Part shown: positions 47,692 to 64,000 of the stretch, piece after piece | How positions within the stretch are numbered: position 1 is the first letter of the stretch | Layout: the number at the start of each line of letters is the position of its first letter | Program-made: the position numbers and the translations under genes | DNA from: Karalla daura | Lineage: Eukaryota; Chordata; Actinopteri; Chaetodontiformes; Leiognathidae | Length of the DNA: 64,000 nucleotides | Assembly: GCA_029224185.1 (NCBI GenBank) | Contig: CM055201.1 | Location: forward strand, 2,819,418 to 2,883,417 | Direction of reading: 5' to 3' | The notes under the pieces: model-generated | What the model was told of the DNA's origin: nothing | The model's input: the letters and a program-made list of their open reading frames with translations, nothing else | Database searches by the model: none

Positions 47692-49855
47692 ATGTATGCA
47701 AGGGACAATATGTTGTGAGCAGGTTGTTGCAGGCTGTAGTGAAATAAAAAAAGAACCCCTCAGTTTTGTGTCCAGCTTCTATCCATGACCGGCTAACCAG
47801 CTCTATCTATCATCCTGTGTATTACGCAGCTGCTTGATGGTGCAATAACTAATCTGAGACAAAATCTCGGTTAAATGCAATGTTAGAAATCTATGAGACC
47901 CCTCTGAAAACAAACTCTGGCTGGAGGCCCGCGCCAACATTACGCTGCTTGGTATTGGGCTGTTGCCATTGAATTAGCATACTGTACAGTTTGTTCTACG
48001 AACAAAAGACCTGAAAAGACAGAGTGACACTCTTCATCCCAGAGTAAAATCTTTGACTCACTCATTGGCTGCTCATTTGTGCCTGGGAACACTGAAGGGC
48101 GAATGTTTTGTGTGCATTAAGCAGCAGGAGCAACCCAGTGGTCTGCAAGTTCAATTGACACACAACTGTAGTTCAATTATTATTTATAAACGCAGACATT
48201 TGGCTTTATCCCTCAGCAAACGTATTTTCTTTATTGTTCTTTCCATATAAAAAAAAAATGAGTCCACTACAAAGGCAAAAGTACATTTGTACAAAACAAC
48301 AGAAGAACAAGCTGCAGCACATACATAAACATGAGTTTTGTGGAAATTTAGAACTGGGGGAAGGGACCCTCTCAAATTTCATGTAACCGTAAGGTAGCCT
48401 CCCCCAATACATTCTGAGACTGAACATATATATGCATATATTTGAACAGCATTTTAACTAACACACACTCACTTCTTAGGGCTTTTGGCGATGCGTCCTG
48501 CAGGATATCCTTCTGTGAATGTGGGCCACTCATTGGCCACTTCCCAGAGTCGCCACACACCCACAGAGAGAAGTAAGAGTGGGGACACGGGAGTCCCTCA
48601 TGCTTCCTCGTTTTGCATGCAGATGGACATAGACCATGCACACAACTATCAGACTTGGGGACTCGAGTCAGAATGCAGTGTCTAGGTCAAAGCGGATCCA
48701 CACCACTGCCACTGTGTGGACGGCCGCCTGGACCACAGGAGTATTGCCACAGACTGCTGTGGTGCGACCATGCACAGGCACATTGTCACTGTCGGGCAGG
48801 CAACAACACTAACATCACGGAAAGTATAAAGACAAGAGCCTCAGCACTTCAGTGTGGCTCCATAGCATTTACATTACTGCCCCTGCATGGAGGATTTCTG
48901 CGTCAGGGTGAGGGCCACCGTCGACCTTACAACTGCTGACTGCCTAGATTTCCCTGCAGCGTGTGTGTGTGTGTGTGTGTGTGTCACCACCTACCACCCC
49001 TTCAAAGCTACTGTAGACCGCTTTGTGAGTGAGTGGAATTTCCTTTCCACTGGTTGGAGGTCATTCCATGTGTATGCGGTGGACTTATACTATAAGTAGA
49101 ATAAAGAGGAAAGTATCAATCTTTAGTGCGTTTGGTAATGTGGGCAGGAGTAGGAACACCACAACAAAAGCCTGATGAGTGGAATAGTCTTAGATGTGAA
49201 AGGCTCTACCGGTTGCTTTTCCTGCTGCTGCTGCTGCTGCGTAACATCTCTCATTTGCTCTCAACAGGCACGTAATTGAAGCAAAACAAATCAAACAAAA
49301 CGAAAATCACCCAAGAACAACGAACTGGCAACGGCCGATACCCCCGTCCACCCAGTGAGCCCTGACAGACAGACAGCAGGTGTGATCGTGGTGGACAGGG
49401 ATGCTGCAGAGGGCATAAATCCATTTGGAACTGGAAAGAAGAGGTAATAGAGGTGTCCTGATGTTGTTCCACACATGCCGTCTGTGCCATCTATGTGTCG
49501 ATCACACTCAGTCATTTTACAGTGATGCCACGTGTGCAGCCTTGAGGTGTGTGATATATGACCTATTTCTGTGACAGCTGAGCCAGAGGCAGACTGGAAC
49601 AACCAGGAATGCCTGGATGTGTGTGTGTGTGTGTTTGCGTGTTGTGGTCAGCCAGAGAGCAGTTCGTGGAATTCATGTTTACGGGAACATCCAGATGCTT
49701 CAACAACACTAAGAGTGACCTCTGCGTGCGTGTGTATGTGTGTGTGTGTGCGTGTGTGAGTGTGTGTGTGTGGGTGTGTGTTTGCGTCCTTGATGCTTTG
49801 AGGAAAACAGGGCACTCCAGAGGGCACGTCATCCGGTGCAGTTCCACATATCTCT
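47692..49855. other. Convergent mmp11/smarcb1 spacer
   Basis: Contains GT repeats at 48961-48983 and in 49617-49790, and a CTG run near 49223. Some of it may be smarcb1 3' UTR: a minus-strand AATAAA lies at 48230-48235. No coding exon recognised. Confidence 0.45.
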
Positions 49856-56021
<6,166 letters not shown>

Positions 56022-56499
56022 CTTCCCGTGGTCGCTGACTACAACAGCCACCGCTTCACTTGTTCGAGTCCCGGCAGGAAAATTGGAAACCGGCACACCC
56101 GTCACCAAACATCGCTCAATCCTGGGCCCTGCACTGGATCACCGGAGCACCGTGCTGGTCTGCGCGGCGGGCGAAGGGAGACACAAAGAAAAGCATAGAA
56201 GAGTGCTTTACGACAGTGTGTTTAGAGAACAAATCTGCGCGCGTTTCGTTTTTCCCGAAAGACACAAACGTTACACGGGGCTTATTCTTTATTCAGGCCA
56301 GGGCAGGATACCTCATCCTAAAGCCAATTACCGCCTCCTACTGATCGACTGCGGAACAAATTGATACTCTTCGTATTTTTATTTATTTATTTATTTATTT
56401 ATTAATCAAACGGGCTTATTGGTCTATGCTGTGACGCCGATATCACACCGTTAGGTCAGAGTGCAAAATGTGGCACAGTTATTTTGTGACATACAAGGC

Positions 56500-56660
56500 C
56501 AGCCAGCCAGCCCAGTGGTTTGAGGACCTGAATTTGCAAGCCAAAGGTCACAGGCTTGAATTCCTCCATGGCTGTCGCGCCCTTGAGCAAGGCATCGCAT
56601 TCCCATTGCAAATTTGGATAAGAGCGCCTGCCAAACGAGTAAATGTTATTAATAAATGCA
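56500..56660 (+). mobile_element. tRNA-derived SINE
   Basis: A B-box-like ggtcacaggcttgaattcc is followed by cccttgagcaaggcatcgc and ttggataagagcgcctgcca with an aacgagtaaatg tail, the usual text of a fish tRNA-related SINE. The A-box end is weak. Confidence 0.8.
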
Positions 56661-57345
56661 AACAGTTGACTGATAACGTGTATGTGTAGCAGTGAAATTA
56701 AACTCCCTTTGCAATTGAGTTTACTGGCCATAATCACGTGAAAAAAAACAACATAAAAATCACAAAACACAATTAGTTGTTTGCTAAACACTTTAGCATG
56801 AATCACAGATAATTAAAAACTGACATTAAAGCCCAGGTTTATTCTATATCAAGTCTAGGCCGACAGTAAAAAGAAGCTTTGAAAATGCTACAGTTAGTTT
56901 AACATAGGTCTCTAAAACTCAGAACTTTCTTCCAATGAGTTACCAACAGGAATGAATACTTTGACCAGAACTTATAGTCTATTCCACAACAATAAGGGCT
57001 TGTCAGCACTGAAGGGGAACTGTGTATTCTACTCCTACACATTTAAACAACTCCCCTTTGGCGATAAATCACTTATCTTATATCGGATTAAAGTTATTTC
57101 ATTTGTGTTGACTTAAAAGCCTGGCCTGCTTGAAGTTTTAGAGAAAGTAAAATGAAGTTTAAAGCTATAGCACAAACCTTTACACTTGTGCGTTACAATG
57201 ACCTGTTTAAAAGTTTCAGGCCTCTGTTTACTGACCATCATGATCGAGTGAACCAATCCATCTGATCTGTTAAGCAACTTTGGTTTCATGTTGCAAGACT
57301 ACAGGTGAAAGTGATGAAACCAAAGCATCATTTGCCACACACACA
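56661..57345. other. Spacer between smarcb1 and derl3
   Basis: AT-rich. No exon, RNA gene or named repeat seen. Confidence 0.5.
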
Positions 57346-57351
57346 TTTATT
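57346..57351 (-). terminator. derl3: Candidate derl3 polyadenylation signal
   Basis: Minus-strand AATAAA (one of two overlapping) about 430 bases past the derl3 stop. A 15-base C run lies between at 57439-57453. Confidence 0.5.
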
Positions 57352-57779
57352 TTATTTTTTTAAAAAGTGAAATTGGAAAAAAAAGCACTTGCCATATGAA
57401 TAAATTCACTTGAATTATAATATTTTACTGCTGTCAGTCCCCCCCCCCCCCCCACTTTCATATGAAAGTTTCAGTATATCCACATTTTTTCATAGAACAA
57501 GACAAAGATCACTGGAGCACAAGGCCCCGGTGTCAAATTTCCATCCACGACTTGTGTTCTCTAGAACTGTCTTAGAGTGACGTTCCGGCATCAGGAAGAG
57601 TTTCTGAAGATGATTTAAGCCCATATACAAAGACAACAGATGGTTATCTCCAAACCAGTTCTGGTCGTTTGGCAATCGTCATCCAGAACTAAACAAACAT
57701 GTCAAAAACAACGACCATGTCTGTCCCCTTCATCTCTCTGAGGGAATGTCTTTGGGAGTGATCTGATCCTGGAGCATAT

Positions 57780-60700
57780 TTAACCTCCAAGGCGCTGTCC
57801 TTCTCCCCAGGCAAAGCCACCAGGGCGCTCCTCTGGTAAGGGATTGTAGTTGGCATCCTCTTCTGGGGTGTCAAACAGCATCTTTCTGTGGGAAGAGAGT
57901 GTGCACAAAGAGGAAGGATCAGGAATTTCTGAGAGAAAGGAGCAGCTTGGCAAAGCCCTCGCATGAAACCACACAATGCCACATGAAATTCTTTCTTTCA
58001 TTTTTATCCTTCCCAGTAGGAGTCAACATGCAAGAAGAAACTAGAACTCACATGATGGATGGGGTCTTCAGCCACCTCCCACCACCTGGCTGGTTGGGGA
58101 AAACATCCTCCAGAAAGAAGTACACATGGCCAACAGCAATACCTGAGGAATGGTGAAAACGTTTTAATGCAGGGCAATAGTGTACACAACCAACATACTG
58201 GATCTTCAGATATCACAGTGCTACAGAATGGCTGCAGATGAGAGCGAGAAGTACCTAAGAGATCCACAATGATGGAATTGCCCAGCAGAAGTGAGAATCC
58301 CATCAGCACCCAGGGCAGGAAAGGCGCCTGGAAATTCAACAGGCCGAAGAAGTTCATGCGAACATTTGGGTTTCTTCGGCTCCATACATACACCAGCATG
58401 ATGGTGAAGGCTTGGCCCAGGAACACCAGACTCACAAAAGTACCAAATATCTAAACTTTGTTGAGGAAAATGGCAAATAACACAACCAATTATTCACTAA
58501 AAAACAGAGATGAAGCAGACCTTCATCTCTTGTCCCAAAATCTATTAAAAAAAACTGGCAAATTCCAGCGCTGAACCTTCAGAGCTTCTTAAATCAACAA
58601 GTAACCTCCAGACAAGACAATGCAGCTGACAATAAGGAGCATATAAGCTGCTGAAACTGTTGTCGCTGCTGTAACGAAATAATTGCAAAATACTTTCAAC
58701 ATCCTGGTCATGTCGTTTCATATAGGCTGGACAAACCAAACCACCTCATCAATGAACAAGACAGCACAAAAGTGAAGTCTGCCCAGGGAAGTAATCAATC
58801 AATCAAGTATTACACCAGATGACATACTGCCTGACCCAGACCCTGTATGACAGGACCAACTTTGGCAAATAAACTGGATGATTTCATTTTTATAAGCATT
58901 ATGAATTAGTGATGCTTCTTATCTGTTGAGAGCTTCTGAAGGAGTCTTACTTCTTAAAGACAGGGGACCATTCCTGAGATCTGTGAGAAAAGATTGGCCT
59001 TCATTCAAATGTCTCTCCTAAGCCACAGCTATGTGACCTTCATTAATTACAGAGAGTGTTTTATTCCCAGAATGATCTGAATTCAAGCTTTAAATAAGCA
59101 CTGTGCCACGAGCTTCTGACTTGTGATTGGTGACAATCATCTCATCGACACAAACTTCACACAAGGCTTTCTCAAAGTATGGTCCATGGACCACTGGTGG
59201 CCTGTAGGTGTACTGGTAAATGATCACATTTCCAATGAATCTTTCCACTGTCATCTTGATCCGTCTGAGTAACCTGTTCACCAGCAACCTCATTTCAAAA
59301 GGATTTTGTGATACAACTTTGTGGGAAGGATACAGTCATGAGGAGGCCACCAAAGAGAAACATGAAGACGAAGTCAGCCGTGCGGCCCCTGAAAGAGCCC
59401 TCCTCTAGCATTCGACAGTATCTGTACCTGGAATTAGGCGGTTAAGGGATTCTACATAGAAACTTGGACAGACATACTTCATACATTTCATCATCATCAT
59501 CATCATCATCGCAAAAATTCAGAAGAACTGATATACATATTAGTGGATCTGACACTGCACATTTCAAAAAAGTGTAAAGTTTCATCATCCCATTTCTGAA
59601 ACTACATGCCATGTGAAACTGAAAGTATGCAAAAGCCCTTTGCAGTGTCAGGGGAGACATGTGACTGAGAAGGATACAGAAAAATCATATTGAACAGGAA
59701 ATTGAAGCCAACTGGGCCAAAAAATAGGAAGTTGGTTATTAGTCGCCATACCTAGGAAAGGGAGATGATTTAGCTGGACACGTCACAGGGGACTTCAGAG
59801 GAATATACAAATTCTGACAATGGTTATATTTCTTTGATTCTAACACGGGCTATGCAAAAAGGGTCTCATTGCTAGTTACAAGGCATTGTAGGAAAGAGAA
59901 ATCATACAAATTACAGATAATCATTCCTCTCTTATCTCCTAAAGATAAACACAGGTGAATGAATGAAGATGGAGATGAATGAATGAAGATGAAGGTGGGC
60001 AGTGGCTCAGATCACTTACCTGATAATTCTTTAAAATCAGATCTGGATTGAAGTATAGTTGAAATGGTGTGATGATTTCTAGCTGCTGTAAGACAAGACA
60101 AACCAAAGATAATATACATGTCAAGGGTGCAGCTTATGATCCATTCATCATGTTTGCCTTTTGTCTTTTTTATCCCTCCGTGGACTTGGTTTTTAATCGT
60201 TCTTAATGCATTGAAACAATTGAGATAAATCTGTATACAGCATATGTATCACACTGTCAAGCTTTAGGGCACAGACTTCTTACTCCTAAAAGAGCCTCTT
60301 GGTAGTGGCTGTGGTTTTTACCGCTGGTTTTAGAATCAGCGATTTTGATGAGCTTGAATGCACTTTTGAAACTCAGGAACGTCATGACGAGCACGAGAGC
60401 TGCCGCTACTCTATGAGCGTCATGTAACGTTCGTCTGTAACCGCTGTTGCTCCTTTCTAGACACCTTTCTCATGCACTTCACATACAAACACTACTACAA
60501 CTGCTGCTGCATCTTTATTAATGTATTTGACTTGCAGTTCTGCACACCCAATGCCTATGCACGAATAGAACTGCTGCTATTAATCTTAACACACTGATAC
60601 AACTCCTGATAACTTTGTTCATGTACTGTCTTCAATTGTTCAGCCTACTCTCGCAACTGTTGCTGCCTATTTTATATAGTCTGAAACTTTTTTTGCATAC

Positions 60701-61392
60701 GTACAGATAAAGATTACATGTACATCCTATGTATTTTGCATATTCCACCCCTGATACAATTACTTGTTATCCCTCAGGCCTATGTAGCCCTGTGGCTTTG
60801 TAAAATGTGTTGTTTCTTCCAATTTATGGGGGGAAAAATCGTATGCAACGAGGAACTTGAATTTACATAGATTAGTCAATCAATATATCCCATATCGATC
60901 TATTTATCTAAAGCTGTCAACTGTCCTCTGAAGAGCAGAATGACAGGGTTAGGAAGTGACACACGAGTCCCACAGACAGAGGTTTTGGGTGAACTGTTTC
61001 ACCCAGCTGTTCCCCGATAGCGAGCAAACAGCTGTCGCCTTCAACGCTGTTCATTGCTGCAGCACAAACTCACCCTACGCTTTCACTTTCTTACAGTTGG
61101 ACGTAGGCCGCCTGTGGCTAATATTTCGTCCTACTGTCGCAGAAATACTGTGTTAAGTGACCGAGCGATTCACGTCTCCCTCCTCTCGCCGAACCCTGGA
61201 GCTCCCAGGAACTAACGCCGCGACGCTAGCTGTGCCGATCGGCGGCAGCGGCGGCGACTGACCACCGTCACACTTGTTCAGAGGTAGTTTTTCTCTTACC
61301 ACTGCAGCCGTAGTCAGCACACAGGCAGTTGTGTATGCCCTGGTAACGACAGGGATCTGTAAATACTCCTGCTGGAGAGTCTGGTAGGCCAT
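57780..61392 (-). CDS. derl3: Derlin-2/3 family ERAD membrane protein
   Basis: Rhomboid-like pseudoprotease of the ER membrane that helps retrotranslocate misfolded proteins and recruits p97/VCP. Seven exons on the minus strand: 61392-61300, 60085-60020, 59751-59678, 59427-59334, 58450-58255, 58142-58052, 57885-57780. GT-AG, 720 bp, 239 aa (family 235-239). N-terminal MAYQTLQQEYLQIPVVTRAY; the WR motif of derlins at 55-56 (VWRLITNFLFFGPVGF); then YRYCRMLEEGSFRGRTADF and the transmembrane core LLNFQAPFLPWVLMGFSLLL. The C-terminus GGFAWGEGQRLGG is an SHP-like p97-binding box. No rhomboid catalytic Ser/His pair is present, as usual. The name derl3 rests mainly on position beside smarcb1 and mmp11. 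By tail sequence it resembles Derlin-2 as much as Derlin-3. Confidence 0.9.
60430..60800 (+). repeat. Dispersed repeat family A, copy 3
   Basis: Longest copy of the family also seen at 19920-20045 and 55310-55590, in derl3 intron 1. Rich in 'gctgctgc' and 'cacta'-type blocks and ending 'tatgtattttgcatattcc'. Confidence 0.65.
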
Positions 61393-61560
61393 TTTGGACG
61401 CACTGAGAGCTTCCGGCACTTCATTGACACGTCATTCCACAAAGAGAAAGCTGGTGCGTTCACGGACGGGGCAAAAAATATGACAAATGCAAGATATCAA
61501 CAAGAAAACAAACCAAATGAATATCGTTTTTCTAACGTGTTCAAGTGATAGCTGGTTGAA
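61393..61560 (-). promoter_or_regulatory. derl3: Candidate derl3 promoter
   Basis: Region directly upstream of the derl3 start on the minus strand. The first exon and its proximal flank (61150-61480) are richer in CG than the surroundings. No classical ERSE motif that I could match exactly. Confidence 0.35.
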
Positions 61561-62829
61561 GGTAAGATTTGTGTTGGCACTTAGATAGCTATTTAATAGT
61601 TAAATTATTGTTCTCTTATGGATGCAATGTTCTACTGTCAGTTTTTAACTTTTTCCACAAACTGGCATTATACCTCAAACCTTCTGCAGTCCAGTGACAC
61701 TGTCCTCATCTGTTGATGTGTATTCCGCAGTGCAGATGTGCCTTCCCCCTGCCATATAGGCAGTTTCTGTGGCTAGGACAGTTATTGACTGTACCTCCCC
61801 AGATCCCCCTCCCTTTAATTGGAGTGCCAGCACTGTTGCTGGGGTCAAATCTTGGCTTGGTAGGCTGCCTCCTGTGCCAATTGTATGCTACAACCATACA
61901 GACATTCAATATGTTAACAAACCCTTTATCTATTCACCTAATTTATTCATTTTATCTGCACTAAAGTCACCTACCTGCCTGCAAAGTGATTTTAGTTTAA
62001 GCTAGTTAGTTTATGCCTAGCTAGTTTATTCAAGGATAGATAGGTAAATAGACAAACATTACACGGGAGAAATATATTAAATGACACATACTGACCTTTC
62101 GTAAACGCCTTGCCCCCTTGGTTACTGTTGTATTGTACGACAAACTTCTTTAAGTGAAAGATTGGAACTGGAATTTTTCGGGGAAGAATAATAGTGCACT
62201 GATCCCAATCAGGCTGCACATTTTGATATAACATTCAGAATTTGTTTTGTAACAGTGCTTACAAAACTGTAAGAAGAGATGTGAATCAAAAATTAGCTGG
62301 AAGAAGAATTATGAAGAGGAAATTTAGTTGCCCCTGGACCCTTGGGTCATGTGGCACTAATAAATGAAGTAATGTGTCTGACTGTGGAGGTATGGAAGCA
62401 CAAACATTTGTTGCTCTTCATTGAGCATTGTTTCATCCTCTTTGTCATACTACAAGGACTGTTCCTATAAGCATATTCTTATAAAGAAAACAAAGTTTGC
62501 TTTTAAACCTGTGGGATGTGACACTGAATTCACGTCCCACTTTAAGTTACTCAACAGTGTTGAGGCAACGGTGTAACCTGTGTGTTCCATGAACTAGGCT
62601 CAATGTGCTCCTAATCTGCTCCTCACTGCACTGTCAGCAGAGCACTGAGAGGGTATCCTTTGTTGTTGTCCTGAGTGTCAGTTAATGTTGGGAAAGTTAC
62701 ATCCAAAATATAACACATATGATTAGTTCATGTCATTTGAAAAACACTGGAAATATTTAAATGTTCATATTTCATATTTATTAATTAATTAAGATTTAGG
62801 TCTAGACCTATTCATATGAAACATAATAC
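61561..62829. other. Spacer without recognised genes
   Basis: AT-rich, open frames without family similarity. Near 62690 'gttaatgttgggaaagttac' resembles the end of a common hAT MITE but is too short to call. Confidence 0.4.
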
Positions 62830-62839
62830 GAAGAGGACA

Positions 62840-63650
62840 TAATCACCATAGCCCTGCACACTGTGCTGAGCCACCTGGAATAGCAGCAGGGCCTTGCCAC
62901 CATACACTTTGTGGATTACAGCTCGGTGTTCAACACGATCATCTTGGACATTCTTACCAGAAAACTGAGCACCCTACGCCGCCCCTCTCTCACTTGTAAC
63001 TGGATCAAGGACTTTTTAACCAATAGACCCCAGACTGTGAAACTTGGCCTCCACCTTTCCTCCACGCGCACACTGAGCCCCAGGTCACCAAAAGGCTACG
63101 TGCTGAGCCCCCTCCTGTACTGCCTCTACATGTACAACTGCAGTCCAGTTCACGGGAACCACATTATTTTCACTGACGATACCACAGTGGCTGGACTAAT
63201 CTCAAAGGGAAACAAGGCAGGTCCAGAACTTAACAGCCTGGTGTTCAGCCAACAACCTGGAACTGAACACCACGAAAACAAAAGAGATCATCATGGACTA
63301 CAGGAGGAACAGACCCCCCCCCCCCCCCCCCCCCCCCCCCCTTCAATGGCAAACATCGAGACAAAGCCTGCACTTCAAGGACCTACTGATGTACTGAGGC
63401 AGACAAGGTGAGGCTGCAGAGGACAGTCAAAGCAGCACAGAGGATTGGTGGCTGACGTTTTCCCTCTCTGATCGTCATAACACCCAGTGCCTCAAGCAGT
63501 TCCCACCCTGGTTATCAGCTGTTCAAGCTATTGCCCTCTAGGAGGCGCCACAGGTGTATTAAAGCAAGGAGACTAAGAAACAGCTTCTTCCTGTGAACCA
63601 TTAGCACCTGAACTCTCACATGTTACAGCCACCAATATAAGGAACAGCGA
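62840..63650 (+). mobile_element. LINE RT to C-terminal fragment
   Basis: The plus strand encodes FVDYSSVFNTIILDILTRKL, CNWIKDFLTNRPQTVKLGLH, SPKGYVLSPLLYCLYMYNCS and FTDDTTVAGLISKG. This is the RT core, with a catalytic (F)xDD, here FTDD for the usual FADD. Later come broken WSANNLELNTTKTKEIIMDY and 'LLPSRRRHRCIKARRLRNSFF'. A 28-base C run (63314-63341) sits inside the frame. 5'-truncated and decayed. Confidence 0.88.
63314..63341. repeat. Poly-C run of 28 bases
   Basis: Uninterrupted C tract inside the LINE fragment. It replaces the expected end of the RT thumb region. It may be partly an assembly artefact. Confidence 0.9.
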
Positions 63651-64000
63651 TCAATGTGCAATACTCACACCATGCTATTCTATGCCATTCCATGTCTAAT
63701 TCTACCTGTGCAATACAATATGTGTGTTAATGACAAATGAGCATTTCAAATCCCTCTAAAAGTGAAAGTTCTCCAGAAGATATTCTCACTCACCCTACAG
63801 AAATATACTCTACATACAGTCTTCACAAGTAATATAGAATTAGTTTCAAGACGAAAAAGACTCTTCTGCACAGAACAGTCCGATAAAATAATCAATGACC
63901 AAAACACAATGTCAGTGATAGTGTCCTGTTCTTCTGTCTACTCATACCTCCACTCATACCACCACTACTCAATGTCCCCAGGTCTGTGGAGTGGCATGAG
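63651..64000. other. Right-edge spacer
   Basis: LINE tail followed by AT-rich DNA. No further gene recognised. Confidence 0.4.

Noticed and set aside
62911..63411. The 166-codon frame as a host gene with a poly-proline tract
   Set aside because: It is an RT domain of a non-LTR element. The prolines come from a poly-C run.

Overview
This window is vertebrate nuclear DNA, almost certainly from a teleost fish. Five genes are split by GT-AG introns. The rest is long AT-rich introns and spacers holding tRNA-derived SINE fragments, L2/CR1-like LINE pieces, hAT-type MITEs, Gypsy remnants and long tetranucleotide arrays, all typical of fish. I see no bacterial operons, CRISPR arrays, rRNA or convincing tRNA genes. 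Species is not claimed.

Layout. 1-5,000: the 5' end of scai on the minus strand; one coding exon is visible at 2710-2827 and the gene runs off the left edge. 5,100-15,300: a gene-free spacer with a GATA array, a degenerate Gypsy pol, two copies of a hAT-type MITE and a Harbinger-like fragment. 15,658-19,214: complete ppp6c (minus, 7 exons, 305 aa). 19,700-23,000: spacer with a perfect TATC array, a TIR MITE and a gag remnant. 23,242-45,613: complete mmp11 (plus, 8 exons, 484 aa); introns 1-3 and 6 are crowded with transposon debris. 49,856-56,021: complete smarcb1 (minus, 9 exons, 368 aa), tail to tail with mmp11. 57,780-61,392: complete derl3-type derlin (minus, 7 exons, 239 aa). 61,500-64,000: spacer with a LINE fragment.

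The genes do not form a pathway. PPP6C is a phosphatase, MMP11 a secreted metalloproteinase, SMARCB1 a chromatin remodeller subunit, Derlin an ERAD membrane protein and SCAI a transcriptional cofactor. Their order carries information. In human, SCAI-PPP6C lie together on chromosome 9q33 and MMP11-SMARCB1-DERL3 lie together on 22q11; here the two blocks are joined.

I assembled every multi-exon CDS by hand from splice sites. Exon lengths, phases and total lengths are consistent with the families. I did not find a previously undescribed functional system. The most useful observations are a shortened smarcb1 exon 3 junction, an extended basic pro-region in mmp11, a derlin tail that keeps an SHP-like box, the synteny join, and several datable transposon structures with TIRs and target duplications.
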